This document shows positions 13,022 to 25,700 of a DNA stretch of 64,000 nucleotides, piece by piece. The notes under the pieces are model-generated. The model worked only from the letters and a program-made list of their open reading frames with translations. It had not been told where the DNA came from and ran no database searches. This DNA comes from Synchiropus splendidus. Its lineage: Eukaryota > Chordata > Actinopteri > Syngnathiformes > Callionymidae. The stretch lies in NCBI RefSeq assembly GCF_027744825.2, contig NC_071343.1, positions 9,322,866 through 9,386,865 on the forward strand, read 5' to 3'. A program made the position numbers and the translations under genes. The first letter of the stretch is position 1. Each line of letters begins with the position of its first letter.

Positions 13022-15009
13022 TCAAGAAGAAATGCATATGTGGCGTCATGAAAGAGAGAGAAGAGTCAGAAAACAGTAAGGGCTTATCTCTATCTCTCTA
13101 TCCTGCTATTTATCTATCTAGCTCGAGATCTGTTTTAACATGAAATCTAAGTGCCTCAACAGGTAAATAAAACTTCCTAGAAGCCAATAAATATCTCGAC
13201 TTCATTTTTAACAAGGACAACTGACCAAACTCCTAAAAATAAGAGTTGTCTCAGGAATTAACATTGTCACTCAAAAGCAAAGTAAATTGTTATTTTTAAC
13301 ATTTTAGTGATGTGATTTAAAAGTTTGACACTCTGTAGTAGATTGAAGCTGAAGGCCATGTGTGTCAGATTAAGGGTCAGAAACGGCCCCCCGGTCTGAC
13401 ATTGAACACAGCCTTGTGTGAATAAAATCAAATATAAGTTGTGGGCAAAAGTGATTTCCAAAGCTGCATATCTCGCCACTGACAACCACTAAAAGCTTCC
13501 GTTCAGCATCCACAGACTTAATTACAGTCATTTCACAGTTAGATAAAGGCATTTACTCAGTTTTCTGCAGATATAAAGAACCAAAATGTCAATACTGGAA
13601 TCCAGACTTGAGGAAAAAGCTTGCAGCATCGTGAGAACAAGCTTGCAGCCTTATAATGAAACAAAGTGCACAGAGACAGAAAAACGTTTTGAGGACAAAG
13701 TGATGCTTTTACCTCACTGACCGGCAGCTTATATTCCAGTAGTGTGACTTACATTCACCCTTTCAGGAGTTCATACCGACCTCACAAGACACGCGCAGAG
13801 ACCTGTCAAAGAACAGCTCCAACTCCAAGTAGTTACATGACATTGCCCAGGGACTCGGCCAACAACTGACCTTCCTATCAACTATCATTTTGTTTTTTCC
13901 AAAAATTGAATGTGGCACCCACCGGGAGCAATATATATCATGCAGCTGCTGCTTATTCCTGTTGCACCCAGCATCGCTTTCTTTTTTTTTTTCCCCCCAC
14001 CATTTCTTTTTCGCTTATTTTTATCCCTATTTATTCCGTGACCGTGTGGCTGTTTCCAAGCCACTAAATCAATACTTCCAAAGTGCAGCCTTGCGATTGG
14101 GAATAAGGGATGGCTGCAAGAAGACGGCAGGTGAACACACATTGCTCCATAATAACTTGCTTGAAAAAAAAACAAGAAAAAAAAGGGCAACACCTTGTAG
14201 TGATTGCAGGCCAAATCTGCTCCACGTGGTCACTTTCATTGAGCACAGTTCAACTGAACAAGCAGCGTCCACAACGGCAACGGAGCAGGCCAATCGTGCC
14301 ATATGCTCTCATCGGGGACGCGGGAACCTGGATTACAACCCCCAGATGTCCCAAAAGGAAGGAGCGATGAAAATGGATATTCAGTAAGCCGTTAATACGC
14401 AGGTATCTGGCACAACTTCTGAAGCAATTTTGTCTTTGTACATACGTGCTAATTTTACTCCTGAATCCCGAGCATGGTCTTTTTAGCTGTTCCTCTATTA
14501 GAGCAGCAAATTGCCTGCTTAATATAACATGACCCGGTGTCGTCCTGAATTCCCGAAATGAACAGCAAGGATCGTTGGCTCCCACCTTCTAACTGACTTC
14601 TCGAGATGTTCTGAAAAGATCGTAAGAGTTGGCAGAAAATTAACGCAAAAATTATACCAAAATAAAAATCATCAAGAATCATATGTAGACTAAAGGCACA
14701 TTAATAACCATAAATAAAACATTTGTGATGCACGTCTGTTCAAAAACTCACATAATGGGAAGGAGCCGCATTGTGAGGTTGGTTTGTTGTCTCTAGTTAT
14801 GTTTTTTTGCCACTCTGCGGAAATGAATTTAACAAGACTTTCACAAGATTTTGCGGACTTCTAATGTAAATCATAAATAAATAAAATACACGAATGACTG
14901 CCCAACACACATCTCAGTGGCCCCTGTAAGTTGACGTGCGAATGTAAGACTTTGACCTGGATTTTTTGTAGGTTTTTTGGACACAAATTCCAAGGGACTT
15001 CTCTGAATC

Positions 15010-15450
15010 TCTGAGGCCTATCCTCTTCATGTCCTCATGTATCACATCTATGAACCTTCTTGTTTATCTTCCTCTTCTTCCTTTACCTGATTCCTCCTCT
15101 TCCTCCAGCACACACTCCTCTCCAGGTGTCCAAGCCATCTGGCCTCCCAAACTTTGCGTCCAAACTTCTCCTCACAAGCTGTTCCTCCGACAGCCTCATT
15201 TCTGAACTCATCCTTCCACGTCACGTCATCCCAAAGATAACATCTTCAACCCTTCAGTTTCAAACTCTGCTTCTTGTCTTTGTGTCTGACCTACAGTCTC
15301 TAAACCACACATCATGGCAGCTGACTGCTGCCCTTTAAAACCACCCTCTCACCTTTGCTGCTAGTTCGCGGTCACAGATCACCCCTGACAGTCGTCCCCA
15401 CCTGTTCCACTCAGCCTCTTTACCTTCCATGAGTTCTTGCTATGACATAC
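15010..15450 (-). mobile_element. RTE-like LINE fragment, C-terminal reverse transcriptase ORF
   Basis: Minus-strand reading gives RRFIDVIHEDMKRIGLRD, which matches the C-terminal RRFMDVVKEDMK motif typical of fish RTE-type LINE proteins. Upstream minus-strand sequence continues the same degenerate ORF (reverse complement of CGGTCACAGATCACCCCTGA, corresponding to the ...VICDRRVS... block). Stops and frameshifts make it a dead fragment. The lower boundary is set where the motif ends. Confidence 0.75.
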
Positions 15451-15626
15451 AGAACGTTGAAACATTCTGCTCAGAGCATCTTGGCTATAGACTACAGACT
15501 GAAGACAAAAGCAATTGACAAAAGTAACTTCCATTCATAAACGTGGGTCTCTGTCATGTGTTTCCTTCTGAATGTTTGCCTCGAACAGAGTACTGTATGA
15601 GAGTTTAGAGCAAATGGTTTCAGAAA

Positions 15627-15768
15627 GGGCCACAGTAGGTGCCAGGTTTTGTTCCAACTGATCATGACTAGTTGATTCCCAGTGTAAAGTAATTGACTAA
15701 ACTTTCTGTGTTTGATCAGTGGGAAGAAAAACCTGCACCACTCCGGCCCTCTGAGGACCTTGGTTTTG
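15627..15768. mobile_element. Palindromic hAT-like miniature element, copy 2
   Basis: Contains GCCAGGTTTTGTTCCAACTG on the left and AAAACCTGCACCACTCCGGC, then CCTCTGAGGACCTTGG, on the right. These are the inverted arms also seen at 29203-29395. More eroded than that copy. Confidence 0.6.
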
Positions 15769-16416
15769 GGTCACACATCCAAATCCAGGTGTAGACATTT
15801 CATTAGAATGAAGTCACTACAGCGGCCCAATATCATAAAAAAAATTAAATAAAATAAAAAAATAAGAAGCAGGATGTGGCCTTTATGTAACAATGATATT
15901 GCAACTAAGTTTTGCTTCTTGCGACACAGTACAGTCTCAAAAACTCCAACAGACACATCCATCCCTTGGAATCAATGCACCAAATTCCACTAAACAGTGA
16001 ACACACCAGAGAGAAAGAGACAGATTCGGTAGATTAACAGGGATTTTCCTCCTCTCCTCTTCCCTCGATCAAGCACTGGTGAAAGGAAGTGTGGCAGCAG
16101 AACAAACCCCTCACTTGAGTCGCTGGGACGTGTGCAGGTTTGAAATGGAGCCCTCCGATCCCGGCTTTGTAAAAAGAGCATGCGATGTGGGGAGAGTTGT
16201 GGTCCGATACGCAAATGAGAGGGGAAGAAACGCAGTTCAACACGTTGTGGGAGGGAAATGACTCGCCTGGAAATATAAAGTGCATTTATTTTTACTTGAG
16301 ACGCAATGAATCTAATGGAAATCTGAGGGAAATGTGATCAAATGAGGCCACAAACACGATTTAAACCAGCAGTTACTGTCAGTTGCAAAAGAACCAAGCA
16401 GTCACTGTGCAAAGCA

Positions 16417-16475
16417 CTTGTCAAACTCACGGCCTGGGGGCCAAATCCAGCCTGCCAAGTCACTTAATGAGGCCT
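16417..16475. mobile_element. hAT-like terminal fragment
   Basis: TTGTCAAACTCACGGCCTGG, then GGGCCAAATCCAGCCTGCCA and AGTCACTTAATGAGG, is the same terminus type as at 7960 and continues similarly through CCTGGCAAGTCA / CCTGCCAAGTCA. Only the tip is recognisable. Confidence 0.45.
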
Positions 16476-18439
16476 ACAAGAGCTTCAAATACATGTAGCT
16501 GTGACACATTTAATTCACTAAAACGTAGATAACCTCCAACCTGAGTGCCTCCTATGACCAGAATGGTGGTGAACCACATTGACTTTTCACGTTGGCCAAC
16601 ATTTAGAAAGGAATTCTTGAGTTTCACACTCTTGTTGGAGCATCAGTTTTGCTCTTAGAGACTGTATTTTTACACCCTCTAATGCTTAAACAAACAAAAG
16701 ACATGAATCTGTTCTCACAGAATATGTCTGTGTGAGCTCCACAGCTTGTCAAAGATCTTTAACACTCTCTTACATGGAATTTGGAATGCAGCGAGTAAAT
16801 GCAACAGTTTCTCTCAACCTCTTGAGTCGCCTCCCTGTAGCAACGGTGACACCATCCTTGGACTGTGTCTACGCCCAATTCGTCCTGCCACAAGTCCCCC
16901 GCAGACACACCATCATATCTGCGAAGACTGAAAATGAGTCACATCAAATACCTTCTCTTGGTGTCTTTGATGTGCGTGTGTCTGTCATGCAAATATTTCA
17001 CCACTTACACAAGATGATGATGAAGATCCATCTTTGAAGATGGAGGCATCGGCCTTTGATTCTTGCATCATGCCCATCAATCTTTTGAATTACACTGGTG
17101 CGCTTCTATCAAGATGTTAAAATACATTAAAAAAAAAAAAATTTTACTTAAATATGTAGCAAATGACCAAACTTTCCAGGCACCTTCCCTCTTGACAGAA
17201 GAGCGTTTCACGCCCAATTTCAGGGCTGTAAGTGACTATTTTACCTTTCGTTTGTCTTGTGAATCCCAACTCAAGCGAAGAGATGAAGACAGAAATTAAA
17301 AGTGAGCGGAGTGACACTCCTTCCCGTGAGGAAGACTCCATCTGAGAACTGGTAATGAGTGGACTCCTGGAGGGAATTCCCGCAAATAGACTAATTTGTA
17401 ATTGATTCAGTGCATTAATTAACATGGCAGTTACGCCGGCGTCGTGGTTAATATTGCGCCGTGCTGACGCTGCGAGGAGGTCCTTCTGCAGTGGGATTAC
17501 AGGGGTGAAAAAGCCATTATTCAATTATGCCACACATATTGGCGAGGAGGAAAGTCTTAATCCGTGAGTAATCACTTCCCCACACTTCCTTACTATGACC
17601 TGATGTGTGGGAACCGAGGGTGGGAGGTAATTCAAAATCCATTTAGCTCATGGTTAGCGCTCTAATAAGGCCTACGATCACATCCCACGGGTCTCGGAGT
17701 AAAATAGCATTGTGACTAATGTTGGAAGTTGAAAGAGAGATGTATGTCTGCTGCATTGTTTGTGGGTGTGCTTCAGGTAAAGCATGAGCCTGCATCCCTC
17801 TTTCTAATGTTTATATATCGGCTGCTTGTATGTATTGATGAAGAACATGTATTGAGGGGTGTGGTCACTTAAGTGAAAGGTCTAGTCAACCTAAAGCAGG
17901 GGTTCCACCGCACTGTGTGTCAAGGTTTTCATTACAAGCGATGGAAACATGTTTGAGATGGAGAAACAGATGAATGTGTGGTGACTTCAGCTATTGGGAT
18001 GGTCTGCTCTGGGAAAGAAAGAGCCGAGTTCAAAGGTAAGCTCTCGAAATACCAGTTGATCAATGGTTCAACTCTCACCTGTGATCACAAGCTTGGGTCG
18101 GCAGAAGGGCTCAACAATGTGGATGACAGAGATCTCAATATCAAAGCCATAATGTATGGGTTTAAAGCATTATAGTATCACAGGATGTAAAAAGTTAGAT
18201 TGCTTTCCTGTTGATCAGCAGGAGATTATGTTGGTTGATGTTAGCTGTACATTGAAGGTCAAGCCAAAGCTACCGCCACGGCAGGGCGACTGTGGGAAAA
18301 TGAGATTGTTGACTTAGCGATGATAACATCTTGAAGCTTCATGTTTCCATATAGACAAAATATCTTTCAGCCCTAGTTGGCAGCAACAGAGTATTGTGGA
18401 GTTCCTTCGACAGAGGGTCTGGATTCTCCTTTGGAGAAA

Positions 18440-19170
18440 GGGTCCCATGTAAAGTAATGGTGGCATGGGCATGTTACCCCTTGGTTCGAGCACAAGGATC
18501 TATGCCACTGCTACATCAAGCTTCCCACTTCGTACCCTGTCCCACCAACCCATCCACACTCCCATGGTGTCATACATTGACATTGGGAAAGTGGACTTTT
18601 TGACATTGCGTGTTGACACATACACATTTCAATGGTACAAAAGAATGGTTTCCCTCCCGGGTAGCCTAGGTGGGTGGATTTGGGGTCGTGTATCGCGACG
18701 TGAGTTGAAGAAAAAAAAAAAGAAATCATGTTTTACAAAAAGATGTTCACTTCACTGAATTATATTGGATGTGAGTTGCTATTTATAACACCTTACGTGG
18801 CTCTCCAGCTTAGGAACGAGATCAAAAGTCAACGTGATTAAATAAGTTGTTACATGTGTAATGAATGGCTATAGCCTCTATAGCTTACCCAATCCCAACC
18901 TCCTTTTTTTTACTTGTTGTGCTGCCAATGCGTCAACATGCAACGCTGAAAGCTGCATTTGTTGTGAGTATAGGATGCAAAAGTCCACTTTCCCAATGTC
19001 AATATATTGCAGCGTAGGAGTGAGGATGGGTCGGTCCCACGATAGCAAAACCTCTCGGCAAAGGTTGGACTATTTGATCACTGTTCCTCACTTTCTGCGA
19101 TGTAAAGTTTCAAGAGCTTGTTGTTCATCTGATGGCTTGGTGCCCATGCCACCGGTTACAATAAAATGTG
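18440..19170. repeat. Two inverted copies of a ~180 bp sequence
   Basis: The left arm (about 18440-18612, core TTGACATTGGGAAAGTGGAC at 18577) is the reverse complement of the right arm (about 18973-19170, core GTCCACTTTCCCAATGTCAA). Further matched words are GTAATGGTGGCATGGGCA on the left and TGCCCATGCCACCGGTTAC on the right. The spacer is about 360 bp. This may be one foldback element or two copies of an element in opposite orientation. Confidence 0.6.
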
Positions 19171-20667
19171 TTTTTCTGATCCTCTTTGCTTGTCACTGAC
19201 AGACTCCAAAGGTTTCCAAGGCTTTCAAGGGAGCAAATCTTCAGAAACACAGGCGACGCGCTCGAGGGAAGCACTCTCATTGACTTGAGCTGAAGCATTC
19301 AGCCACCGAGCCAAAGAAGACTGGCGACGCATTCTGAGGAACTGAGGCGTTAGCAGAATGCCTCATGGCTGCCTCCCTGGAGGGGTGTTCCAGGAGGTCC
19401 TACTCATAGGATGCCTGAGGTCAAACCCAAAAGATTCCGGCGAGACATCATTATCATCTATCCAACATTATAAAATGACATAAACAACACCTTCCAGCCA
19501 TGGTAGAAACTGCATGGCACTTTAGCCATCGCTGAATTTGTCCATCGATACAGGGCAAATAATGTGGAGTCTTCTGAATCTGGTCACTATATGCACAGGT
19601 TGGTCTAAAGCAGACAGCTTTGGGCTAAGAAATAAGAGGAAACAAAGCAAAACTGATATAGCAGATGCATTTAAAAAAATGAAGTACAGGAAGGCATGAT
19701 GTCACGTTCGTGGCTCAATAAAGGACTGGGATAATGAGAATTAAACTGAAATAAAGAAGACAAATGTAACAACTGGGGACACTGTAGAGAAAACGTATTA
19801 TGACAGAAAATGAAGAATTCCACAGCAATAACCATTCACCGAGTTAAAGTGAGTAAAATCCAAGGGAAAATGGTCAGCCATTTCCAACCCTGCGTATGTG
19901 GAACTTCACTTCAGGTCCAAATGAGTACTCCAGCGAGGCTGTTAACTGTGGCCCAAAAGAGACTTGGCCACACTTTACAGCTCTAACAGCATTATAGGAT
20001 AATAAAGGTTAATGGCCCTTGAGGCTCGATAAAATGTGCAGGACAGGAGCGAACCAAGCGCTGAACCGTTGCAGATGAGAATCTGAGAATATATGTATTT
20101 CTCTTATTCTGCATGGTAATCACCCATGAAAGCATTGTGGGCAGGAAATGCTAATTGGATGGCGCGTTTAGCTTACGGAATTGCCCTTGTCTGGGGTTTG
20201 GGAACTGCGAGTACTTCTCTAACTTTCATATTTACGCACCGCCTCTGTCAGCATGAAGGGGCCGTTTCTTCTTTTGCAGGTTTTCCATTTCAACGTAAAC
20301 CACCGACTGCCTTCCCATCAACATCGGGCGCACGGCAGAGCATCTTCCACACCCACTTTTCCCTGTCCCAAATGCGCCATCGATTTGCTTCAATAACAAC
20401 TTCTTAATCAACCTCATGTTTATGAGCACAGTGTCGTGAGCCCCCTTCATGCATGAAATAAACACTTCAGGTGTTGTTGCCAAGCCCGACTGCACCCAGC
20501 AAAGATATTTGCTTTGATTAAATCAAACTTGGATCCGTCATTTGGAAAAGAGGTTGGGGGCTCTCTCAGCACTCAAATTGGACTCTGTGTTCTATATAGT
20601 CTGCGCACCGTGTGAGGGAGACCAGACGGATGGTTTGAACAGGGTTGTTGGAGGTAAGTTAAACGCC

Positions 20668-21113
20668 CATTGACTCTATGCTCAATGTTACATACTGATC
20701 CGGAAATGGACGTCGCCATATTTCTGCATGTTTCCACAAACTGAGCGGTACCACCAGAAACAGCGGGGGCGGTGTTGCGGTTACTACCCAATACGTAGCC
20801 CTAATGAGACATGAAGAAGACGTAACAATGGCTGAAATTCTCCGTCCTCCAGTCATGATATATTTAACAGCCTCACCAACCACCGCCTCCTTCAACGCTG
20901 CCTCCATTTTTGTCTTTAGTGCAAGAGGTACTTTATGAATACTTCTTCCGCAGTCGCCACGTTTGTTTTGGAATTTGTCATTGGTGGATATATTGGTGAA
21001 CAGCAATACCAACGTAAAGAAGGCGAATGGAAGCATGTGTTCAGTGATGGAAGCATCATTTCAAACGGAGGGGTACATGTCCGTACATAAGGGAGCATAA
21101 ATGGGCCTTAAGC
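20668..21113 (+). mobile_element. TTAAGGCCC-type inverted-end DNA element, copy B
   Basis: The fullest copy of the family. It starts GCCCATTGACTCTATGCTCA (slightly eroded) and ends GAGCATAAATGGGCCTTAAG. It shares GGTGGATATATTGGTGAACA and the CTTCCGCAGTCGCCA block with copies A and C. Short frames inside are broken and encode no recognised domain. Length is about 445 bp. Confidence 0.72.
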
Positions 21114-22043
21114 TGGAAGAGGCTGACTTGATGGGAGATGCCAAAAGACAAAGAGGACATGTCATGGTAATGAGTCTCAATTTACTGGGCCCTCATGAAG
21201 TTAAACAAATACAGGGAATAATATTGAACACTGATCTCCAAATAACAATGCAGAATTACTGATGCAAATTCACCAAACAAGTGGAATAAATGCCAGCGAG
21301 TTCTCCCAGCGAGTGCCGGGCAAGGACGAAGCCCAGCATGACTCACGGTGCTGACAGTGGGGAGAAAGACAGTGACTGAGATTTGCAATGTATTTTCATC
21401 AAACTTCTGAACAAAATGAAACAAAATTAAATGAAAAAAAAAAAAAAAAACTAGGCAGCAGAGAAACTGAGAATACCTGGATCTTCAAGATTAAAGTTTA
21501 TAGAAATGTAACTTGTATCTGTATTATTTGACTTCATGGATATACATATATTCGGGGGTCACACTTTGTTGAATTTCACTCACAGGGCAGAATGGACTGA
21601 TAGAAACCATCCAAACTTGAGAATCATGCATATTTTCTGATACAATATCTCCATTTTCCCCCATTCTGATCCTGACAAGACAATGATATTGAGGATTTGT
21701 TTGTTTATATATAGCTTCTTTTACTGAACAAATACCAGACAGCTGGAGACTGAACATTGTATCAACAACACAATTTCCATCAACTCATCTATTTATTACA
21801 GCTGGACATTATTGACTCTGTATTAGATTGCTGTTCATTGACTGACGTTCCTGAGTTGCTGACACAACTGGAACATTCCAATCACTCACTGAAGTGAGTC
21901 TTGAGTGTGGACTTCCAGGCTTCCAGATCATGACAACGAGTGACGCCAGCTGTTGGCTTCATGAATGTTTGATATCACATTGGAAATGGCAGCTGCACTG
22001 GCTACGTAAACAATAACTGCAGCACACCCGACCTGTAAAAATA

Positions 22044-22077
<34 letters not shown>
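22044..22077. repeat. (AAT)n microsatellite
   Basis: An uninterrupted AAT tract of about 11 units in intron 2. Confidence 0.95.
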
Positions 22078-22078
<1 letters not shown>

Positions 22079-23434
22079 ATTTATAAAGATAAAAAAATAC
22101 TAAAAAATACTGAAAATGAAGGAAAAATGTAATAAAAATGCAAAAGAATAACAAATGCTTCCACTAAAAGTTGGATTAAACAAAGCAATAAAAGTTTTGG
22201 GTTCCGACTTTTGTAGAATAAGACGGTTAAATAAAGGTTAGAACTGCACCGACTGTGGCATGTACAACATTTTCGAAAAAGATAATGTCGGAGGTGCGAA
22301 GATGCCATTCGGGAAAGTAAAACTCCAACTCCACAGATCCAAGACATCAAGACCACTTCAAGATTTCATTGTCCTGTTTGCACGCATGTCCTCTTGTACA
22401 AGTGAGTCAGACTTCCTTCATCTTTTAAATCTTTGCGCGTTGATGGAAACACTGAAAGAATATTGATGAATATTTAAATAGTCAAATGGACATTTCCTGT
22501 TTGCATGTTGTATTTAGCAACTCCGACTCAAGCGCCTGAGTGTTTCCCTGTGTTTCTCTTCTTTGTCGACTGTGTGACCATGTTTGACTAATGTCGAAAG
22601 TTCACGCCATGACACTGAAGCACTGAAGCGCTGCGGCCATCTAAAATGGATGCAACCACTGGCTCTACTGAGAATATAATGTTTTCACTGTGCGTTGTTA
22701 GATGGAGCTGACGTGAAAAAAATGAACCCTTTTTGGAAGATGAAAATGAAAATACAGGCGGATATGAATGAACTAATAAGAATAGACAGGTGTAACTGGA
22801 AAAAATAGCTTCATTTCTAACCTCGATTAAAATCCCATACACTGATATTAACACAAAACAGACGTGCAACAAGACAAATGACCAAGCAGCAGTGAGCTTT
22901 CAGAAGACATCAAAACACGTTCCATCTTCCAAACAAGAACAGATGAAATGATTTGTATTGGGTGACCTCATCTTTCCTTTTTAAGCCCCTGTGTTTCCAT
23001 GATATACTTCTGCCTCCCAGATAGTTGTTCACGCAGCCAGAAAAGACTCCGTAATTACAGTTGCCTACATTTCACTGGTCCATTAGTGATAAAGACATGA
23101 TGGTTCACATGGGTGGATCTGGCTGTTAGACCCCTTTAGTGCATTCATTTTATGGTAAAAGCTGTAATTATACTAAGAGACTCAAATTCCTTTCCTGCTC
23201 GACTTCTTTTGAAGTCTGTAGCGTCTTGCATGTCACTGTCCAAATTGGAAAAACCAGCGACAAAACTCCACTTGGATATTTTTTGTCCATGTAGGCGCCA
23301 AGTGAAACTGTGTCCTGTCTAGATGAGTTCTTCAATTCATAATCCTATATTTAAAATATAATGTGAGCCCTCTCCTCCTATCACTGTGCCAGCAAATCTT
23401 TCCTTTTTCTGTCACTAGCTAGCCTCGGGCTATG

Positions 23435-23443
23435 CATATATAA

Positions 23444-23484
<41 letters not shown>
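23435..23484. repeat. (TA)n(TG)n compound microsatellite
   Basis: A TA run passes directly into a TG run of about 12 units. Confidence 0.95.
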
Positions 23485-25084
23485 AGCGGAGGTGGCCAAT
23501 TCGTAAACTTAAACAAAATAAACTCAGTAAATACAATTCATTTTGAAGCCATTTCACAAGCATGCCAAATCCGATTACTGCAGAAAAACGTGCGTGTAAA
23601 GATCACTTAATTCACGCAGTATTTTAGCATGCACTCTCAAATATCAAACCCCCTCCCCCTTTGTTTTTACATATATTATCTTACTTAGCGGATTAACTTT
23701 GCTCTGACACATTTGTATGCCATAGTTCTTAATACATCAGGTGTAACTTTACTGAAGCCCGGAAAATATTGCATAGACAAGTTCTATGACAGGGTCAGCT
23801 CTGAGCAGGCGGTGGGGTCAGGCCTGCAGACTGTTGCTCTTGGTTCGGCCTCCATGCATTTTCTCCACCAACTTGTTCTGAAAAATGAATTTATTAAAAA
23901 CCCTGGCCTCCAGCATTGCAAACAAATATTTAATTTCCCACTGATAAATGAGGTGTTTTCAAAGAAAGTCTGTATCAAACTTTCGTGAGTTTGGTGCAGG
24001 GCAAACAAATTGGAAATGTACACACTTTATGGAGCGTGCGTTTGTTTTAAAAGATCATCCACACAGACCCAAAATGTATCAGAAAAAAAATAAATATCTA
24101 TATAAATATATATGTAATAAATAAATAAACAAATAATGGACCTGTTAGCCTTTTCTGATTGTCATAGCAAAGCACAAAGACTTTTTTTTTTTCAAATTAT
24201 ATTCAGTTTTTACTTCCTACTAAACCCAGAAAGTGTAGTTATGTTTATTCCAGTTCCAATTTTTGAGTCAATCTACTTTGATATTTGAAGTCGCGTTTTC
24301 TTCTTTGGAATTGAAAATGCGAAACATAAGCATTTGTTGAGGCACTGGTGAAAGTTAAAAGAATTACAGCTCCGCATCAAATACTACTTTCATCTGCTTC
24401 ATCTGCAGTTCATGCAGTCTGCCTCCTGCCACACAGCAGTGAATTGAGAAGTAAAACATCAGTGGTTTTCTTCCAGAAATCAAACAACATTTCCAAGGTC
24501 AGTGAACACGATGCACAAGGTTAAGCGGGGAAATGTGAGTGGGAGACAAAGCTAGAGCCAAAAGGCACCGTCGCCGACAAAGAGATATTGTCTATGAGCA
24601 ACAAGCTGTTGTGTTTTGCAGCTCACCAGTCAATTCAGCCTGCATGGGTCAGTGACTGCAACTCATCTTGATGCCACACAGCTCCTCCAACCCAACACAC
24701 TATCCTCCAGCTATTTATTCGCAAAAACCCAAAGGTGAAATTGGCTGAAGACTAATCAACGTTTAGCTCCTTCGAGTGTGTTATAACACGGAAATTGATG
24801 GATGATACAATTATACTGTGTGTCACGAAGCTAAACGGGTGTGTAATGGTAATGAGTTTTTATTCAAACGGCACATTCTCATTGCAAAGCAATGGGTTTC
24901 GTGGGTTGCAATGGTTGCATACAGAACACTTGCTCAAAGAGGTGTGGGGGCGTGCGGATCTTGTTGTTCATGTATTTGTATTTCATGACCATCCCAACAA
25001 GAAAGGCACTCAAAAAAGTGCAGCTCATTTTAAACCCAAGTTACTCAAAAATATTTGCGAACATTCCGCTACCGACAGTAGATT

Positions 25085-25700
25085 TTTTCATGAAGACCAA
25101 CTGTGCCGATACCAAGACAATAGAAGACCAAGGCATACCAAGTCAAGATCAAGACTTTTTGAGACTGACAGCAAAAAATGTGCTTATTTTCTCACACAAT
25201 GGACGTTACAGTGGTTGCTCAGTTTGTCGCAGAGAAAGACGGAACATGTGCCGCTACACTGAAGAAAAAAGTTATCCTAGTGTACTGAGTGTGTCCTCAC
25301 CTAAAACAATGCTCTTTGTAAGTGACAATAATACTATAAACAATTGTTCCATCAGATTTGGAAAACTAGAATTTGCTAGAAGCTAACTGGCGAAGTGATG
25401 CAGAGATTACCTTTGTTCGTGTTCAGGGTATTTCGTGAAAGTAGGTGTGGTCCCTTCAAGCAAAATTTTCTTGCTTGATCTTTGTATAAATATTTTTTAT
25501 TTCAAATATTTTAATTCAAAAAATCTTTGCGTAACCAAGTTAAATTGGATCTTGCCGATATTCCACACCGTAAATAATGCTTCGAAACTATTATGGCGGC
25601 CTAGAGTGAGAGAATCCAAGACCAAGGCCATGGACCTCTGACAAGACCAAGACCAAGACCTATGGCTTCTGAGGCTGTTATAAGACTGAGAACACGAAAA
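25085..25700. repeat. GACCAAGA-type degenerate repeat segments
   Basis: GATACCAAGACAATAGAAGA to AGTCAAGATCAAGACTTTTT (25085-25165) and CCAAGACCAAGGCCATGGAC to AAGACCAAGACCAAGACC (25606-25662) share a GACCAAGA word pattern seen in some fish transposon ends. They may be the two ends of one worn element, or chance low complexity. Confidence 0.35.

Noticed and set aside
13890..14387. 165-codon plus-strand frame.
   Set aside because: It crosses T-rich and A-rich runs and is overlapped by similar-sized frames on both strands; composition looks random and no family is recognisable.
24795..25386. Two overlapping plus-strand frames of 155 and 164 codons.
   Set aside because: They lie in different frames over the same DNA, include the GACCAAGA-type segment, and show no recognised domain or splice structure; AT-rich intron gives such frames by chance.
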